Assembly: GCA_027484915.1 (NCBI GenBank)
Contig: JAIXSA010000090.1
Coordinates: 1 to 41,612 of the forward strand
DNA: 41,612 nucleotides
Source of the DNA: Paracoccaceae bacterium
GTDB lineage: Bacteria; Pseudomonadota; Alphaproteobacteria; Rhodobacterales; Rhodobacteraceae
Direction of reading: 5' to 3'
The notes beneath the pieces are model-generated. The model saw only the letters and a program-made list of their open reading frames with translations, was not told the DNA's origin and did not search any database. Of this stretch, positions 23,858 through 33,053 are shown piece after piece. The stretch's first letter is position 1; each line of letters starts with the position of its first letter. The translations under genes were made by a program, and so were the position numbers.

Positions 23858-24105
23858 CGGATCGCGACAGTCGTCGATACCTTAGCGACGGTTTCGCAAT
23901 CGAAGTCCTTCGCATCCAAAGTGCCGTCTTCCTGCAGCCGGTCGATTGCCCGGCCCACGAAGACACCCAGCCGATCACGCGGCTCCGCGCGCAAGCGACC
24001 CGGAGCAATCGCAGCCACAAAGCCCAAGGCGACTGCAACCGTCATGGTTATCGAAGCCTGAATACTCACACCCAACCCCTTGATTTCCTTGGCATGCCAA
24101 ACCAC
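23854..24105 (-). CDS. hypothetical protein, likely 5' part of the same gene
   Basis: An 83-residue frame with an N-terminal hydrophobic segment (ITMTVAVALGFVAAIAPG) typical of a signal peptide or anchor, followed by LGVFVGRAIDRLQEDGTLDA and a tail ending KVSTTVAIR. The true start may be the GTG about 13 codons in (VSIQASITM), just ahead of the signal. The stop overlaps the next frame's GTG. The end of this frame reads as though it should continue into the downstream frame (see the 23474-23857 entry). No family was recognised. Confidence 0.45.
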   Translation of the reverse strand: MVWHAKEIKGLGVSIQASITMTVAVALGFVAAIAPGRLRAEPRDRLGVFVGRAIDRLQEDGTLDAKDFDCETVAKVSTTVAIR

Positions 24106-24122
24106 GCCGCGCGCGGCGCACC

Positions 24123-26099
24123 TCAGATCGCCATCCCCACCTTCCGCCCCTCATGGAACGCATAGGCCGCCAGCCGGGGGGCCGCGCAGTCCCCCACCCG
24201 GTGCATCACCTTGCCGGCCAAGCTCTCCGGCAGCACATCGAACGCCCGGTTCGTCGTCGCCATCACCAGGGCCGAGGCCGCGATCACCTCCTCTTCCCCG
24301 GTGAGAAAACTCCGCACCGTCACCCCGTTGCCATGCCAGCGGACCAGCCGATGCTCTGCCAGCATCCGCACCCCCAAGGAGCCCAACCGCCGCCGCACCA
24401 CCCCATCCGCCGCCGTCCGCGCCAGCTCCTTCCCCACGAAAGCCTCCGGCGTGACGATGGTCACCTGCTTCCCCTGCTCCGCCAGCGCCCAGGCCGTCCC
24501 GACCCCCCGCCAGTTGCCGCCCTCGTCATAGACCACCACCGCATCCCCCAGCCGCGCCTCGCGCCGCAGGACAGCCTCGGGCGACCACACACCCCCCGCC
24601 TCGATCCCCGGCAGCGACGCCTCAGCCGGAACCCACCTCTGAAACCCCGTCTCGTCCGGCAACGACCCCGTCGCCACCACGACGACCGAGGCCGGATGCG
24701 CCGCCACCTCTCCTTCCTCCAGGAAGGTGTTCAGCCGCAGCCGCACCCCCAACCCGTCAAACTGCCGCTCATACCAGTCCATCAGCTCCAGGATCTGCCC
24801 CCGCCGCGGCTGCATACCCGCCAGCCGGAACTGCCCGCCGACCACAGGCGCAGCCTCGACGATCTCCACCCGATGCCCCCGCTCTGCCGCAACCCGAGCC
24901 GCCTCCAACCCCGCCGGACCCGCGCCGACGACCAGCACATCCTTCACCTCAGCCGCGGCTACGAACCGATCCCCGCCCCACTCGAACTCCCGCCCCGCCG
25001 ACGGATTGATCAGACAGGAAATCCAGTAATCCCGCGACCGGCGTCCCCAGCACATCTGGTTGCAGCTGATACAGCCCCGCACATCGGATGCCCGCCCCTC
25101 GGCCACCTTCCGCGCCAGGTGCGGGTCGGCGATTTGGCCGCGCACGATGCTGACCAGGTCCGCCAGCCCCGATGCGATGATCGCCTCGCCATTCTCGGGC
25201 GTCCGCACCCCGGCCTCCGACGTCACCACAGCGTGCTTCAGCACCCCTTTCAGCTGTTGGGTCAGCGGAGTCGTCAGCTTCTCGCCATGCGTGAAGGGCG
25301 GGATGATCGACTCGAACTCCAGATAGGACCCGGCCCCGACGGTCACATAATCCACGTGCCCCGTCCGGTCGTGCAGATCCAGGATTTCGGTCAGCGCCTC
25401 GGCGCCCAAGGTCACCTCGTAGGCCTCGGAATAGCTGACCGCGAGACCGACGACGAAATCCTCCCCGCAGACCCGCCGCACCCGCTCGATCAGCTCGCGC
25501 GAGAACCGCGTGCGGCCTTCTAGCGACCCGCCCCACTGGTCCGTCCGCTGGTTCGACCAGGGCGTCCAGAACTGGTCCAGCAGCGAGTGGTACGCCGCCC
25601 AGACCTCCACCCCCTGAAACCCCGCCGCCTTGGCCCGCACCGCCGCCGCGACATGGGCCTCGAGCAGCTCCTCGACCTCGGCCCCCGTCATCGCGTGCGA
25701 GCCGTCCGAGTCATGATAGGAGGGCCCGCCAGAGGGTGACCAATGCGGCGCGAAGCTCAGGTCGGAATCGCCATGCGCCCCGATGTGGTAAAGCTGCTGG
25801 ATGATGACCGCGCCTGCGTCCTTCACCTCGTCAGTGATGGTGCGGAAGGCTGGGATGACCGCGTCATCGGAATGCAGGAAGTTCCCCCGGGTCAGCACCC
25901 CCGTCCGGTGCACCGGCACGGGCTCCGCCACCACCATCGCCGCCCCGCCCAAGGCACGCTCCAAGAGGTACTTGCCGAAGCGAGGGCCCGGCATTCCCTG
26001 GTCCGACATGTTCGCAGTATGCGCGCCAAAGACAATCCGGTTGCGCAGGGTATGGTCGCGCAGCTTCAGGGGAGACATCAGGCGGGGGTGCTGGGTCAT
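24123..26099 (-). CDS. FMN/4Fe-4S/FAD oxidoreductase (DCR/TMADH/N-methylproline demethylase family)
   Basis: A 658-residue three-domain flavoprotein. The TIM-barrel FMN domain runs from about residue 4 to 330 (NRIVFGAHTANMSDQGMPG, TDQWGGSLEGRTRF). The 4Fe-4S cluster is formed by the Cys motif C-x2-C-x3-C-x11-C (CISCNQMCWGRRSRDYWISC). The FAD/NAD(P) domain has LVVGAGPAGLEAARVAAERG. The start at ATG 26099 is fixed by GGAGG five bases upstream; an ATG at 26111 overlaps that site. Relatives are 2,4-dienoyl-CoA reductase, trimethylamine, dimethylamine and histamine dehydrogenases, and N-methylproline demethylases. At the position of the trimethylamine dehydrogenase cysteinyl-FMN residue there is Thr28, so FMN is not linked there. 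A demethylase or amine dehydrogenase role fits the aldehyde dehydrogenase gene upstream. Confidence 0.85.
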   Translation of the reverse strand: MTQHPRLMSPLKLRDHTLRNRIVFGAHTANMSDQGMPGPRFGKYLLERALGGAAMVVAEPVPVHRTGVLTRGNFLHSDDAVIPAFRTITDEVKDAGAVIIQQLYHIGAHGDSDLSFAPHWSPSGGPSYHDSDGSHAMTGAEVEELLEAHVAAAVRAKAAGFQGVEVWAAYHSLLDQFWTPWSNQRTDQWGGSLEGRTRFSRELIERVRRVCGEDFVVGLAVSYSEAYEVTLGAEALTEILDLHDRTGHVDYVTVGAGSYLEFESIIPPFTHGEKLTTPLTQQLKGVLKHAVVTSEAGVRTPENGEAIIASGLADLVSIVRGQIADPHLARKVAEGRASDVRGCISCNQMCWGRRSRDYWISCLINPSAGREFEWGGDRFVAAAEVKDVLVVGAGPAGLEAARVAAERGHRVEIVEAAPVVGGQFRLAGMQPRRGQILELMDWYERQFDGLGVRLRLNTFLEEGEVAAHPASVVVVATGSLPDETGFQRWVPAEASLPGIEAGGVWSPEAVLRREARLGDAVVVYDEGGNWRGVGTAWALAEQGKQVTIVTPEAFVGKELARTAADGVVRRRLGSLGVRMLAEHRLVRWHGNGVTVRSFLTGEEEVIAASALVMATTNRAFDVLPESLAGKVMHRVGDCAAPRLAAYAFHEGRKVGMAI

Positions 26100-26172
26100 G
26101 GGGGCCTCCATTCGCCCCCATGTCAGCCAATCTCGACACTTGTGTCAAGTTTTCCTGCGCGGTCGCCTGGCC

Positions 26173-26240
26173 CCGGAGTTTTTGAAAACTCCGGAGCGGA
26201 GCCTTCAAAGGCTCCGATGCGATTTCTTCGAAGAAATCGC
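26173..26240. repeat. three tandem perfect hairpins between ALDH and flavoprotein genes
   Basis: Three consecutive inverted repeats fill this gap. CCGGAGTTTT/AAAACTCCGG (26173-26194) has a 2-base loop, and CGGAGCCTT/AAGGCTCCG (26197-26216) also has a 2-base loop. A perfect 22-base palindrome (26219-26240, half-site GCGATTTCTTC) ends one base before the ALDH stop codon. On the minus-strand mRNA they would form three stem-loops between the two coding regions, as in segmental mRNA stabilisers or attenuators. They could also be dispersed repeat elements. Confidence 0.8.
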
Positions 26241-27686
26241 TTACTCGGCCGCCACGTCCCAGCCCGAGATCGCCTTGACCTCCAGGAACTCCTCGATCCC
26301 CCAGACGCCACCTTCGCGCGCCCGACCCGAGGCCTTCACGCCTCCGAAGGGCGCGCCGGCCCCGCGCGACTTCCCGTTCATCTCCACCATCCCCGCCCGA
26401 AGCTGCCGCGCCAGCCGGTTCCGCCGCGCTCCGTCCTGGCTTTGGACGTAGTTGGTCAGCCCGTAGGGCGTGTCGTTGGCGATCCGCACCGCGTCCTCTT
26501 CGCAGTCGAACGGGATCATGCACATCACCGGCCCGAAGATCTCCTCGCGCTCGATGGTCATGCCGGGCTTCACATCGGCAAAGATCGTGGGCCGCACGTA
26601 ATAGCCCTTGTTCATCCCCTCGGGCAGTCCCAGACCGCCGGCCACCAGCCGCGCGCCCTCGTCGATGCCCTTCTGGATGTAGCCCTGGATCTGGTCCCAC
26701 TGCCGCTTGTTCACCACCGGACCGATGTGCTTGCCCGGCTGGCTGGCGGGGCCGACCTTGATGCCGTTCGCGACCTCTGCAGCGATCTCCACCGCCCGGT
26801 CGTAGAAGCTCCGCTCCACCAGCATCCGGCTCGGCGCGTTGCAGCTTTGACCCGAGTTGTTCATCATGTGCCGCACGCCACGCTCCACCGCGCGGGCATC
26901 TGCATCGGCGAAGACCAGGTTCGCGCCCTTGCCACCCAGCTCCAGCGTGACGCGCTTCAGGGTCTGCGCGGCGGCGGCAGAGATCGCCCGCCCGGCCCGC
27001 GTGCTGCCGGTAAAGCTGATCATCTCGACATCCGGGTGGCTGGAAAGGCGCGTGCCCACCCCCGCGCCGTCGCCGTTCACCAGGTTGAACACGCCCGGCG
27101 GAATTCCGGCGTCATGGCAGAATTCTGCAAACAGCATGCTGGACAGCGGCGATTCCTCGGACGGTTTCAGCACACAGGTGCAACCGGCCAGCAGGGCGGG
27201 GATCACCTTCAGCGTCACCTGGTTCATTGGCCAGTTCCAGGGCGTGATCAGGCCGACGACGCCGATGGGTTCCAGCGCAATCATCGTGTCTGGGGCGTGC
27301 GCACCCAGCGGGCGCACCCATTCCATGTGGTCAAAGGCCTTGACGAAGTTCTTCAGGTGCCAGGGCAGGCATTCCGCCTGATCATTCCGGGCCATGTCGA
27401 TGGGCGCGCCCATCTCGATGCTGATGGCATGGGCCATCTCTTCCTTGCGCTTGTTGTACTGGTCAAGGATGCCTTCCACCAGCCGCCGACGCTCGGCCGG
27501 CGCAGTCGCTGCCCAAGCGGGGAAGGCCGCCTTCGCCGCTGCGACGGCGCGGTCAGTATCCGCCTCGGACCCCAGCGAGATCACCGCGCAGGGCTCTTCG
27601 GTCGAAGGGTCGATCACCGGGCAGTCCTTCGCGACCAGCGGCGCCACCCAGTTTCCGTCGATGTAAAACTCGCGCTTGGTGATCAT
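26241..27686 (-). CDS. aldehyde dehydrogenase
   Basis: A 481-residue NAD(P)-dependent aldehyde dehydrogenase. The catalytic Cys282 lies in NNSGQSCNAPSRM, the general base Glu249 in VTLELGGKGANLVF, and the NAD-binding turn SFTGSTRAGRAI at about 224-235. It starts at ATG 27686 with a GGGAG ribosome-binding site. The gene is upstream of the Fe-S flavoprotein on the same strand, separated by 141 bases with the three hairpins. The pairing suggests oxidation of an aldehyde produced by the flavoprotein, but the exact aldehyde is unknown. The length is normal for the family. Confidence 0.9.
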   Translation of the reverse strand: MITKREFYIDGNWVAPLVAKDCPVIDPSTEEPCAVISLGSEADTDRAVAAAKAAFPAWAATAPAERRRLVEGILDQYNKRKEEMAHAISIEMGAPIDMARNDQAECLPWHLKNFVKAFDHMEWVRPLGAHAPDTMIALEPIGVVGLITPWNWPMNQVTLKVIPALLAGCTCVLKPSEESPLSSMLFAEFCHDAGIPPGVFNLVNGDGAGVGTRLSSHPDVEMISFTGSTRAGRAISAAAAQTLKRVTLELGGKGANLVFADADARAVERGVRHMMNNSGQSCNAPSRMLVERSFYDRAVEIAAEVANGIKVGPASQPGKHIGPVVNKRQWDQIQGYIQKGIDEGARLVAGGLGLPEGMNKGYYVRPTIFADVKPGMTIEREEIFGPVMCMIPFDCEEDAVRIANDTPYGLTNYVQSQDGARRNRLARQLRAGMVEMNGKSRGAGAPFGGVKASGRAREGGVWGIEEFLEVKAISGWDVAAE

Positions 27687-27833
27687 GGTGTCACTCCCTG
27701 GAACAAGATTTGATCATATTCTGACAGGTGCGCCCCTTGGCCACAAGGCCGCCCGCCATTGCTTGCCGATTCCTGAATGCCCATAGCCAAGCCGTTGATT
27801 ATGAATGACCCGACAAGGGGCTACACGCGAAGG

Positions 27834-28433
27834 CTACTCTCGTGACCCGGCCAGGGGTCGCACCATCGTGGTCGAGGAGGCGAATCCGAACAGGAACCGC
27901 AGCATGCCCAGCTCCTCGGTCCTGACGGCCCGGAACCCCTGCCGTTCATACAGGGCGCGCGCGCGGAAGTTGTCCTCGACCACGTCCAGCCGGATGGCAC
28001 CATAGCCCAGCTCTGCCGCCTCCTCGTAAAGGGCCGCAAGCAGCTTTGAACCCACACCCTTGCCCCGGTGGGCCCTGGCGACGCAGATTCCGTCGATCAG
28101 GAACCGGTCGTTGTCGACCTCCCGGCCCAAGGCCCAGAGGATGCCGCCCCGCCACCGCCCGCCGAAGCGTCCGTAGACCTGGGTCAGGTCCTCCCAGGTC
28201 CCGCCGGCGAAGCTGCCTGCGGGTGTCTTGAAGCCGGCAAGGCCGATCAGTTCGCCTCCGTCACCCACGGCCGAGAAGCAGAGGTCCCCGCGGATCACCC
28301 GTTCGAAGAACCGGATCGCCCGCGCGTCCGGTCCCAGCACGCGGCCCAGCTTGCCCCCGAACGCCTCCCAGTAGAGCCGCGCGGCCTGCGGGCGGAGCTG
28401 GGGGTGCAGACCGCGGAAGATGGTCACGCCCAT
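27834..28433 (-). CDS. GNAT-family N-acetyltransferase
   Basis: A 199-residue acetyltransferase. The acetyl-CoA loop is RAHRGKGVGSKLL (about 120-132), preceded by the beta-strand DGICVA and followed by YGAIRLDVVEDNFRARALYE and the C-terminal strand RQGFRAV, standard for GNATs. The substrate is unknown. It is the last gene of the mob operon and overlaps the preceding stop by 10 bases, so it is coupled. Bases 27687-27833 between it and the aldehyde dehydrogenase contain only weak stems. Confidence 0.85.
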   Translation of the reverse strand: MGVTIFRGLHPQLRPQAARLYWEAFGGKLGRVLGPDARAIRFFERVIRGDLCFSAVGDGGELIGLAGFKTPAGSFAGGTWEDLTQVYGRFGGRWRGGILWALGREVDNDRFLIDGICVARAHRGKGVGSKLLAALYEEAAELGYGAIRLDVVEDNFRARALYERQGFRAVRTEELGMLRFLFGFASSTTMVRPLAGSRE

Positions 28434-29290
28434 GTCAGCGCCTCGGCAAGGAGGGCGGCGTGGTGGGCACCAAGGATCCAGCCCTCTTCGGCGGCCTCGG
28501 GTGGGGCGTCGAAGAGGGGGGCCAGCCGGTCGGCCCGCGCCAGTCGGTAGAGGGCGCGGGACAGGAGTCGGACCTGCGCCTGGTCAGCGGTCAGTCCCTC
28601 TGTATTGGCAAGGATTGCGACCGGCCCGGCCAGAAGCGAAGGGTAGACCTCGGCCAGTACCACGGGGGCGTCCGGGGCGGCAAAGGGCCAGACGGCGACC
28701 TCGGGCAACTGCGACAGCCGGTGGATCATTGGCAGGCCCAGCAGGCTTTGCGAGCCGACCGAGCCCGGGTTGAACAGCATCCAGGGCGATTTCGCACGGG
28801 GCACGGCGGCCTCGGCCATGCGGGTTTCCGACAGGCCTAGCGTGTCATAGTCGATGCCGGTGCGGCGGAAGGGGAGGCCGGGCCATGACTGCCCGGACGG
28901 ATGGCTCCAGAACGGGCCGGAGCCTTCGGGGAAAAGCGCGTTGATGCGGGTGGCGACCTCGAACCGGTTGTTGCGGTTGTCGACGTCGGTGATCGCCCCG
29001 GCCAGCCAGCGCCAGACGGCTTCGGCCCGAGGCTCACCCGTCAGCCGGGCTGCAAACCCCGAAGGGTAGCCCATCGCGAAGTCGAAACCGATGAGGACCC
29101 GCAACCCCTCGGTTTGGGCGGTGTCTATGAGGGTGACAAGCTGTGCCTCTGCACCGGCGCGGGTGCGGTGGTGCCATTCTGCACCACCCTCGGCGTCGTG
29201 GCAGCCGACCCAGACGGCGTTCGCCCGGTTGGTGGGGCTGGTGGGCAGGTTGGCCGCCGACCAGTCGACCACGATCACCCGGTCAAACAA
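28424..29290 (-). CDS. DUF429-like protein in the molybdopterin operon
   Basis: A 288-residue protein beginning FDRVIVVDWSAANLPTSPTN, an RNase H-like fold opening (VVDWSA with an acidic Asp) that resembles DUF429. Later come IGFDFAMGYPSGFAARLTG and HPSGQSWPGLPFRRTG. It starts with TTG 29290, overlapping the mobB stop by eight bases, and its own end overlaps the GNAT start. It is often annotated only as a molybdopterin-guanine-dinucleotide-associated protein in Rhodobacterales. No biochemical role is known to me. Its position between mobB and the GNAT gene suggests a role linked to cofactor handling. Confidence 0.55.
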   Translation of the reverse strand: MFDRVIVVDWSAANLPTSPTNRANAVWVGCHDAEGGAEWHHRTRAGAEAQLVTLIDTAQTEGLRVLIGFDFAMGYPSGFAARLTGEPRAEAVWRWLAGAITDVDNRNNRFEVATRINALFPEGSGPFWSHPSGQSWPGLPFRRTGIDYDTLGLSETRMAEAAVPRAKSPWMLFNPGSVGSQSLLGLPMIHRLSQLPEVAVWPFAAPDAPVVLAEVYPSLLAGPVAILANTEGLTADQAQVRLLSRALYRLARADRLAPLFDAPPEAAEEGWILGAHHAALLAEALTWA

Positions 29291-29774
29291 GCCCCACCTC
29301 GCGCAGGATGAAATCGGCCACGGCCTGCGTGTCGTTCAGGTCCAGAACCGGGACCGGCAAGGTCAGAGCCGCATCCGTCGCCACGGCCCGCACCAGCGGG
29401 TCGCCGGACTGGATCAGCGGCTGACCCGTCTCGGCCCGCCAGACCTCGACCTTGAGATGGGCATCGCGCTTGTAGCCTTCGACCAGAATCAGGTCGACCG
29501 GGGTCAGGCGCGCCAGTACTGCGGGCAACTCCGGCTCGGGTCCCCGGTGTTCGACCATGATCGCCAGACGGTCGGCCGAAGCCAGAACGACCTCCCGTGC
29601 GCCGGCTTGCCGGTGGCGGAAGGTGTCCTTGCCCGGCTGGTCGAGGTCGACGGTGTGGTGGACGTGCTTGACGGTCGAGACGGAGAAGCCCCGCCCGGTG
29701 ATCTCGGCCACCAGCCGCTCCATCAGGCTGGTCTTGCCCGAGTTTTTCCAGCCGATCACGCCGTACACCCTCAT
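29283..29774 (-). CDS. mobB: MobB, molybdopterin-guanine dinucleotide adapter GTPase
   Basis: A 163-residue P-loop protein with Walker A GWKNSGKTSL near residue 8 and the family segment VDLDQPGKDTFRHRQAGA. MobB binds GTP and assists MobA in attaching GMP to molybdopterin. Start ATG 29774 overlaps the mobA stop (ATGA), and the stop overlaps the DUF429-like start. The length is typical. Confidence 0.92.
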   Translation of the reverse strand: MRVYGVIGWKNSGKTSLMERLVAEITGRGFSVSTVKHVHHTVDLDQPGKDTFRHRQAGAREVVLASADRLAIMVEHRGPEPELPAVLARLTPVDLILVEGYKRDAHLKVEVWRAETGQPLIQSGDPLVRAVATDAALTLPVPVLDLNDTQAVADFILREVGLV

Positions 29775-30361
29775 GCGGCCCCCTTCAGCAGGGCTTCGGC
29801 AGCGGCAAGGTCTTCGGGCGTGTTCAGGTTCAGGAAGGCGCGGGGGTCTGGGAACATGGCGCGGGCGGCTTGGTGGGCAAGGGTGAAACGGGTGACCTTG
29901 GCCTGCCCCTCGGCCAGGAAGGTTGCAAGGGCAGGGGCCAGTCCCACGGGCCAAAGCGCGGTGGCCGGATGGTCGCCTGTCGCATCGGAGGCCATAGCCA
30001 GACCTTCAGGCGACCCTTCGGCGGCCAGCAGAAGCTGAGGCACCAGGTCACCGGGCAGAAAAGGCGTGTCGACGGGGGTCGAGACGACGTGGGTCGCGCC
30101 CATCCCTGCGGCTGCCGTCAGCGCGGAAAGCACGCCCGAAAGCGGCCCCTGCGGTTCTGCATCTGCCACGACCGGGCAGCCCAAGGCAGAAAAGCGCTCT
30201 GGATCGCCATTGGCCGAGATCAGCACCCGTTCCACCTGCGGCTCCAGCCGGTCAAGGATATGGGCAATCAGGGGACGACCGGCCAAGGGGATCAACGCCT
30301 TGTCTGTACCGCCCATCCGCCGGCCTTCACCGCCCGCAAGGATCACCCCGAAGATGCGCAA
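29771..30361 (-). CDS. mobA: MobA, molybdenum cofactor guanylyltransferase
   Basis: A 196-residue nucleotidyltransferase with the signature LAGGEGRRMGGTDKAL (8-23), where Gly-rich and Lys residues bind GTP, and VSTPVDTPFLP for metal and molybdopterin binding. It transfers GMP to Mo-molybdopterin, giving the bis-MGD cofactor used by DMSO-reductase-family enzymes. It heads a coupled operon mobA-mobB-DUF429-GNAT and lies 61 bases downstream of the lipoprotein gene. The CoxL-type enzyme in this window would need molybdopterin cytosine dinucleotide (MocA), not this product. Confidence 0.92.
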   Translation of the reverse strand: MRIFGVILAGGEGRRMGGTDKALIPLAGRPLIAHILDRLEPQVERVLISANGDPERFSALGCPVVADAEPQGPLSGVLSALTAAAGMGATHVVSTPVDTPFLPGDLVPQLLLAAEGSPEGLAMASDATGDHPATALWPVGLAPALATFLAEGQAKVTRFTLAHQAARAMFPDPRAFLNLNTPEDLAAAEALLKGAA

Positions 30362-30422
30362 ATCACATGCCTTTCCCGCTGCAGGGCAAGCCTACCGCAT
30401 CAGGCGCGCGGTTCAAGGATGG

Positions 30423-31031
30423 TTACGGAAGCGGCGTGCCGTCGTGCTGGACCAGAAGAACGCCGTGGTTGTTGTCGTCGTCATCGTCGGTGATGACGCG
30501 GGTGGTAACCCCGGGAAGTTCACCGAACGCCTTGGAGAGCTGCTTTGGATAGAACGTCTGCGGCAGCGACTCGAATCCTGGCACGCCGCGCAGGATCGAC
30601 GAGGTCGCCTTCGTGCACATCGCCTTGGGCACCGCCCCATAGGCCTTGACCCGTTCCAAAACCAGTTCGGCCACCTCGGGAGAGACGTAGACCTTCTGCT
30701 CGATCGTGTCGTAGGTGATCCGGGTATGGTAGTCGATGTAGAAGGCCAGCGCCTTGTCGTTCATGCCGAAATGGACGTCGTTCCGTTCCGGCAGCTTCGG
30801 GTGGTACCACGTTCCCGCGGGATCGAAGATCAGCCGTTCGGATCCATTGACCAGGATCGCCGAATGCGCCCCGGACCCGGTGCGCTTGTTCACCACGGTA
30901 TAGAGGGTGATGTAGGTCGGGGGCCCTTCGACATACTGGACGGCATCCACCTGTTCCTGCGGTGCCCACTTCGGGTCGGCCCCGCAGGCGGCGAGGCCAA
31001 GAAGCGCAATCAGGCACAGGAGAAGGCGCAT
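30423..31031 (-). CDS. lipoprotein with permuted papain-like (DUF4105/NlpC-type) features
   Basis: A 202-residue protein whose leader ends in LLGLAAC (lipidated Cys16). The core contains SGAHSAILVNGSERLIFDPAGT (His56) and VPKAMCTKATSSILRG (Cys139). His before Cys is the order of circularly permuted papain-fold peptidases such as DUF4105 and YiiX-type proteins. This suggests an envelope cysteine peptidase or amidase. The C terminus has an acidic run (ITDDDDDNNH) of unknown meaning. The start at 31031 is set by the lipoprotein leader. It lies directly after the oxidase subunit IV gene (17-base gap). The function is inferred. Confidence 0.6.
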   Translation of the reverse strand: MRLLLCLIALLGLAACGADPKWAPQEQVDAVQYVEGPPTYITLYTVVNKRTGSGAHSAILVNGSERLIFDPAGTWYHPKLPERNDVHFGMNDKALAFYIDYHTRITYDTIEQKVYVSPEVAELVLERVKAYGAVPKAMCTKATSSILRGVPGFESLPQTFYPKQLSKAFGELPGVTTRVITDDDDDNNHGVLLVQHDGTPLP

Positions 31032-31048
31032 CTGGCCGGCCCCTGCGA

Positions 31049-31198
31049 TCAGGCGTTGACCAGGCCCATGAAGATCAGCACGCAGATCACCACGACGACC
31101 GTCCAGGTCGCCATGCGGACAAAGCCTGCGAAGGTCTTTTCCTGAGCGCGGATGTCCATCGAGCCATGCATATGCTCGGGCTGGTTGTGATCGGCCAT
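31049..31198 (-). CDS. aa3-type cytochrome c oxidase subunit IV
   Basis: A 49-residue protein with a His-rich start (MADHNQPEHMHGSMDIRAQE), the conserved DIRAQEKTFAGFVRMATW segment and a single membrane helix (VVVVICVLIFMGLVNA). It matches the bacterial aa3 oxidase subunit IV family, a single-helix subunit seen in the Rhodobacter and Paracoccus enzymes that binds the edge of the complex with no catalytic residues. The start is the ATG at 31198 with weak upstream purines. The core oxidase genes are elsewhere, which is usual. Confidence 0.85.
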   Translation of the reverse strand: MADHNQPEHMHGSMDIRAQEKTFAGFVRMATWTVVVVICVLIFMGLVNA

Positions 31199-31274
31199 GT
31201 CGGTTCCCCAAGTTTCTGTCGTTGCGCACAGCCCATAGCCGATTCACCCGGGGCTGTCACGGGGTCGCGGTGTC

Positions 31275-31697
31275 TCACCCGGCCGAGGCATCGCCGGAAT
31301 CGCCACCGATCCAGCCGGGCGTCAGGTGAAACCCGATGCGGCGGGGCGGTTCTGCGTCGGCCAGTTTCGGCACGGCGCGAAGGGTGACGGAAAGCTGGCT
31401 GACATGCTGGATCAGCTGAGTCTTCGCGCCGTCTTCGTCGCGGCCGTAGAAGGTTATGATGTCCGGCTCGAAGAACCCAAGACCCTCGATCCGCAGCACC
31501 CCGGTCTCGTCCCCGGCAAATCCCATCGCGATTTCCTGGGCGGCGTCCAGTTCGCTTTCGAAGTTGCGGATGTACATCACCAGCCGGTCATGCGCCCATT
31601 CCGCCGGGCTTTTCGGCCCGTTGGCAGGCTTTTTCACCACGGCTTTCTTCGGCGCGGGCTTCTTTGCGGCAGGTGGCTTCACGGCGGCCTTGGCCAT
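31275..31697 (-). CDS. DUF6173-family protein
   Basis: A 140-residue protein with a Lys/Ala/Pro-rich N terminus (AAVKPPAAKKPAPKKAVVKK) and a conserved globular core (SELDAAQEIAMGFAGDETGV, EGLGFFEPDIITFYG, QLIQHVSQLSVTLRA) that I recall as DUF6173, common in Rhodobacterales and of unknown function. ATG 31697 is chosen because AAGGA lies seven bases upstream; an in-frame ATG at 31712 is possible. The histone-like basic tail might bind nucleic acid or phospholipids. It lies 59 bases downstream of rlmN on the same strand, so possibly co-transcribed. Confidence 0.65.
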   Translation of the reverse strand: MAKAAVKPPAAKKPAPKKAVVKKPANGPKSPAEWAHDRLVMYIRNFESELDAAQEIAMGFAGDETGVLRIEGLGFFEPDIITFYGRDEDGAKTQLIQHVSQLSVTLRAVPKLADAEPPRRIGFHLTPGWIGGDSGDASAG

Positions 31698-31756
31698 CGG
31701 GGGTTCCTTCATCCGGGCGTCCGACCTCAGCGCAAATCCGGCCGACCCACAAGGGG

Positions 31757-32932
<1,176 letters not shown>

Positions 32933-33003
32933 GGCGGCAGATCCTTTCACGGGGCCTTGTCACAGGCGATCTGGATGTCGGGCGGATATAGGCGAGGGCG
33001 CGC

Positions 33004-33035
33004 CAAAAGAAAAGCGCCCCGCGACGGGGGCGCTT
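33004..33035 (-). terminator. intrinsic terminator of the ialB-type gene
   Basis: AAGCGCCCC (33012-33020) pairs with GGGGCGCTT (33027-33035). On the minus strand the stem is followed by TTTTCTTTT (33004-33013), a good T-rich tail. It ends the IalB gene before rlmN. Confidence 0.75.
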
Positions 33036-33053
33036 GCGGTGATGCGGCTGGGC

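Noticed and set aside
25743-27713. 656-codon plus-strand frame across the flavoprotein and ALDH genes
   Set aside because: Antisense to two well-supported enzymes, with no recognisable domain.
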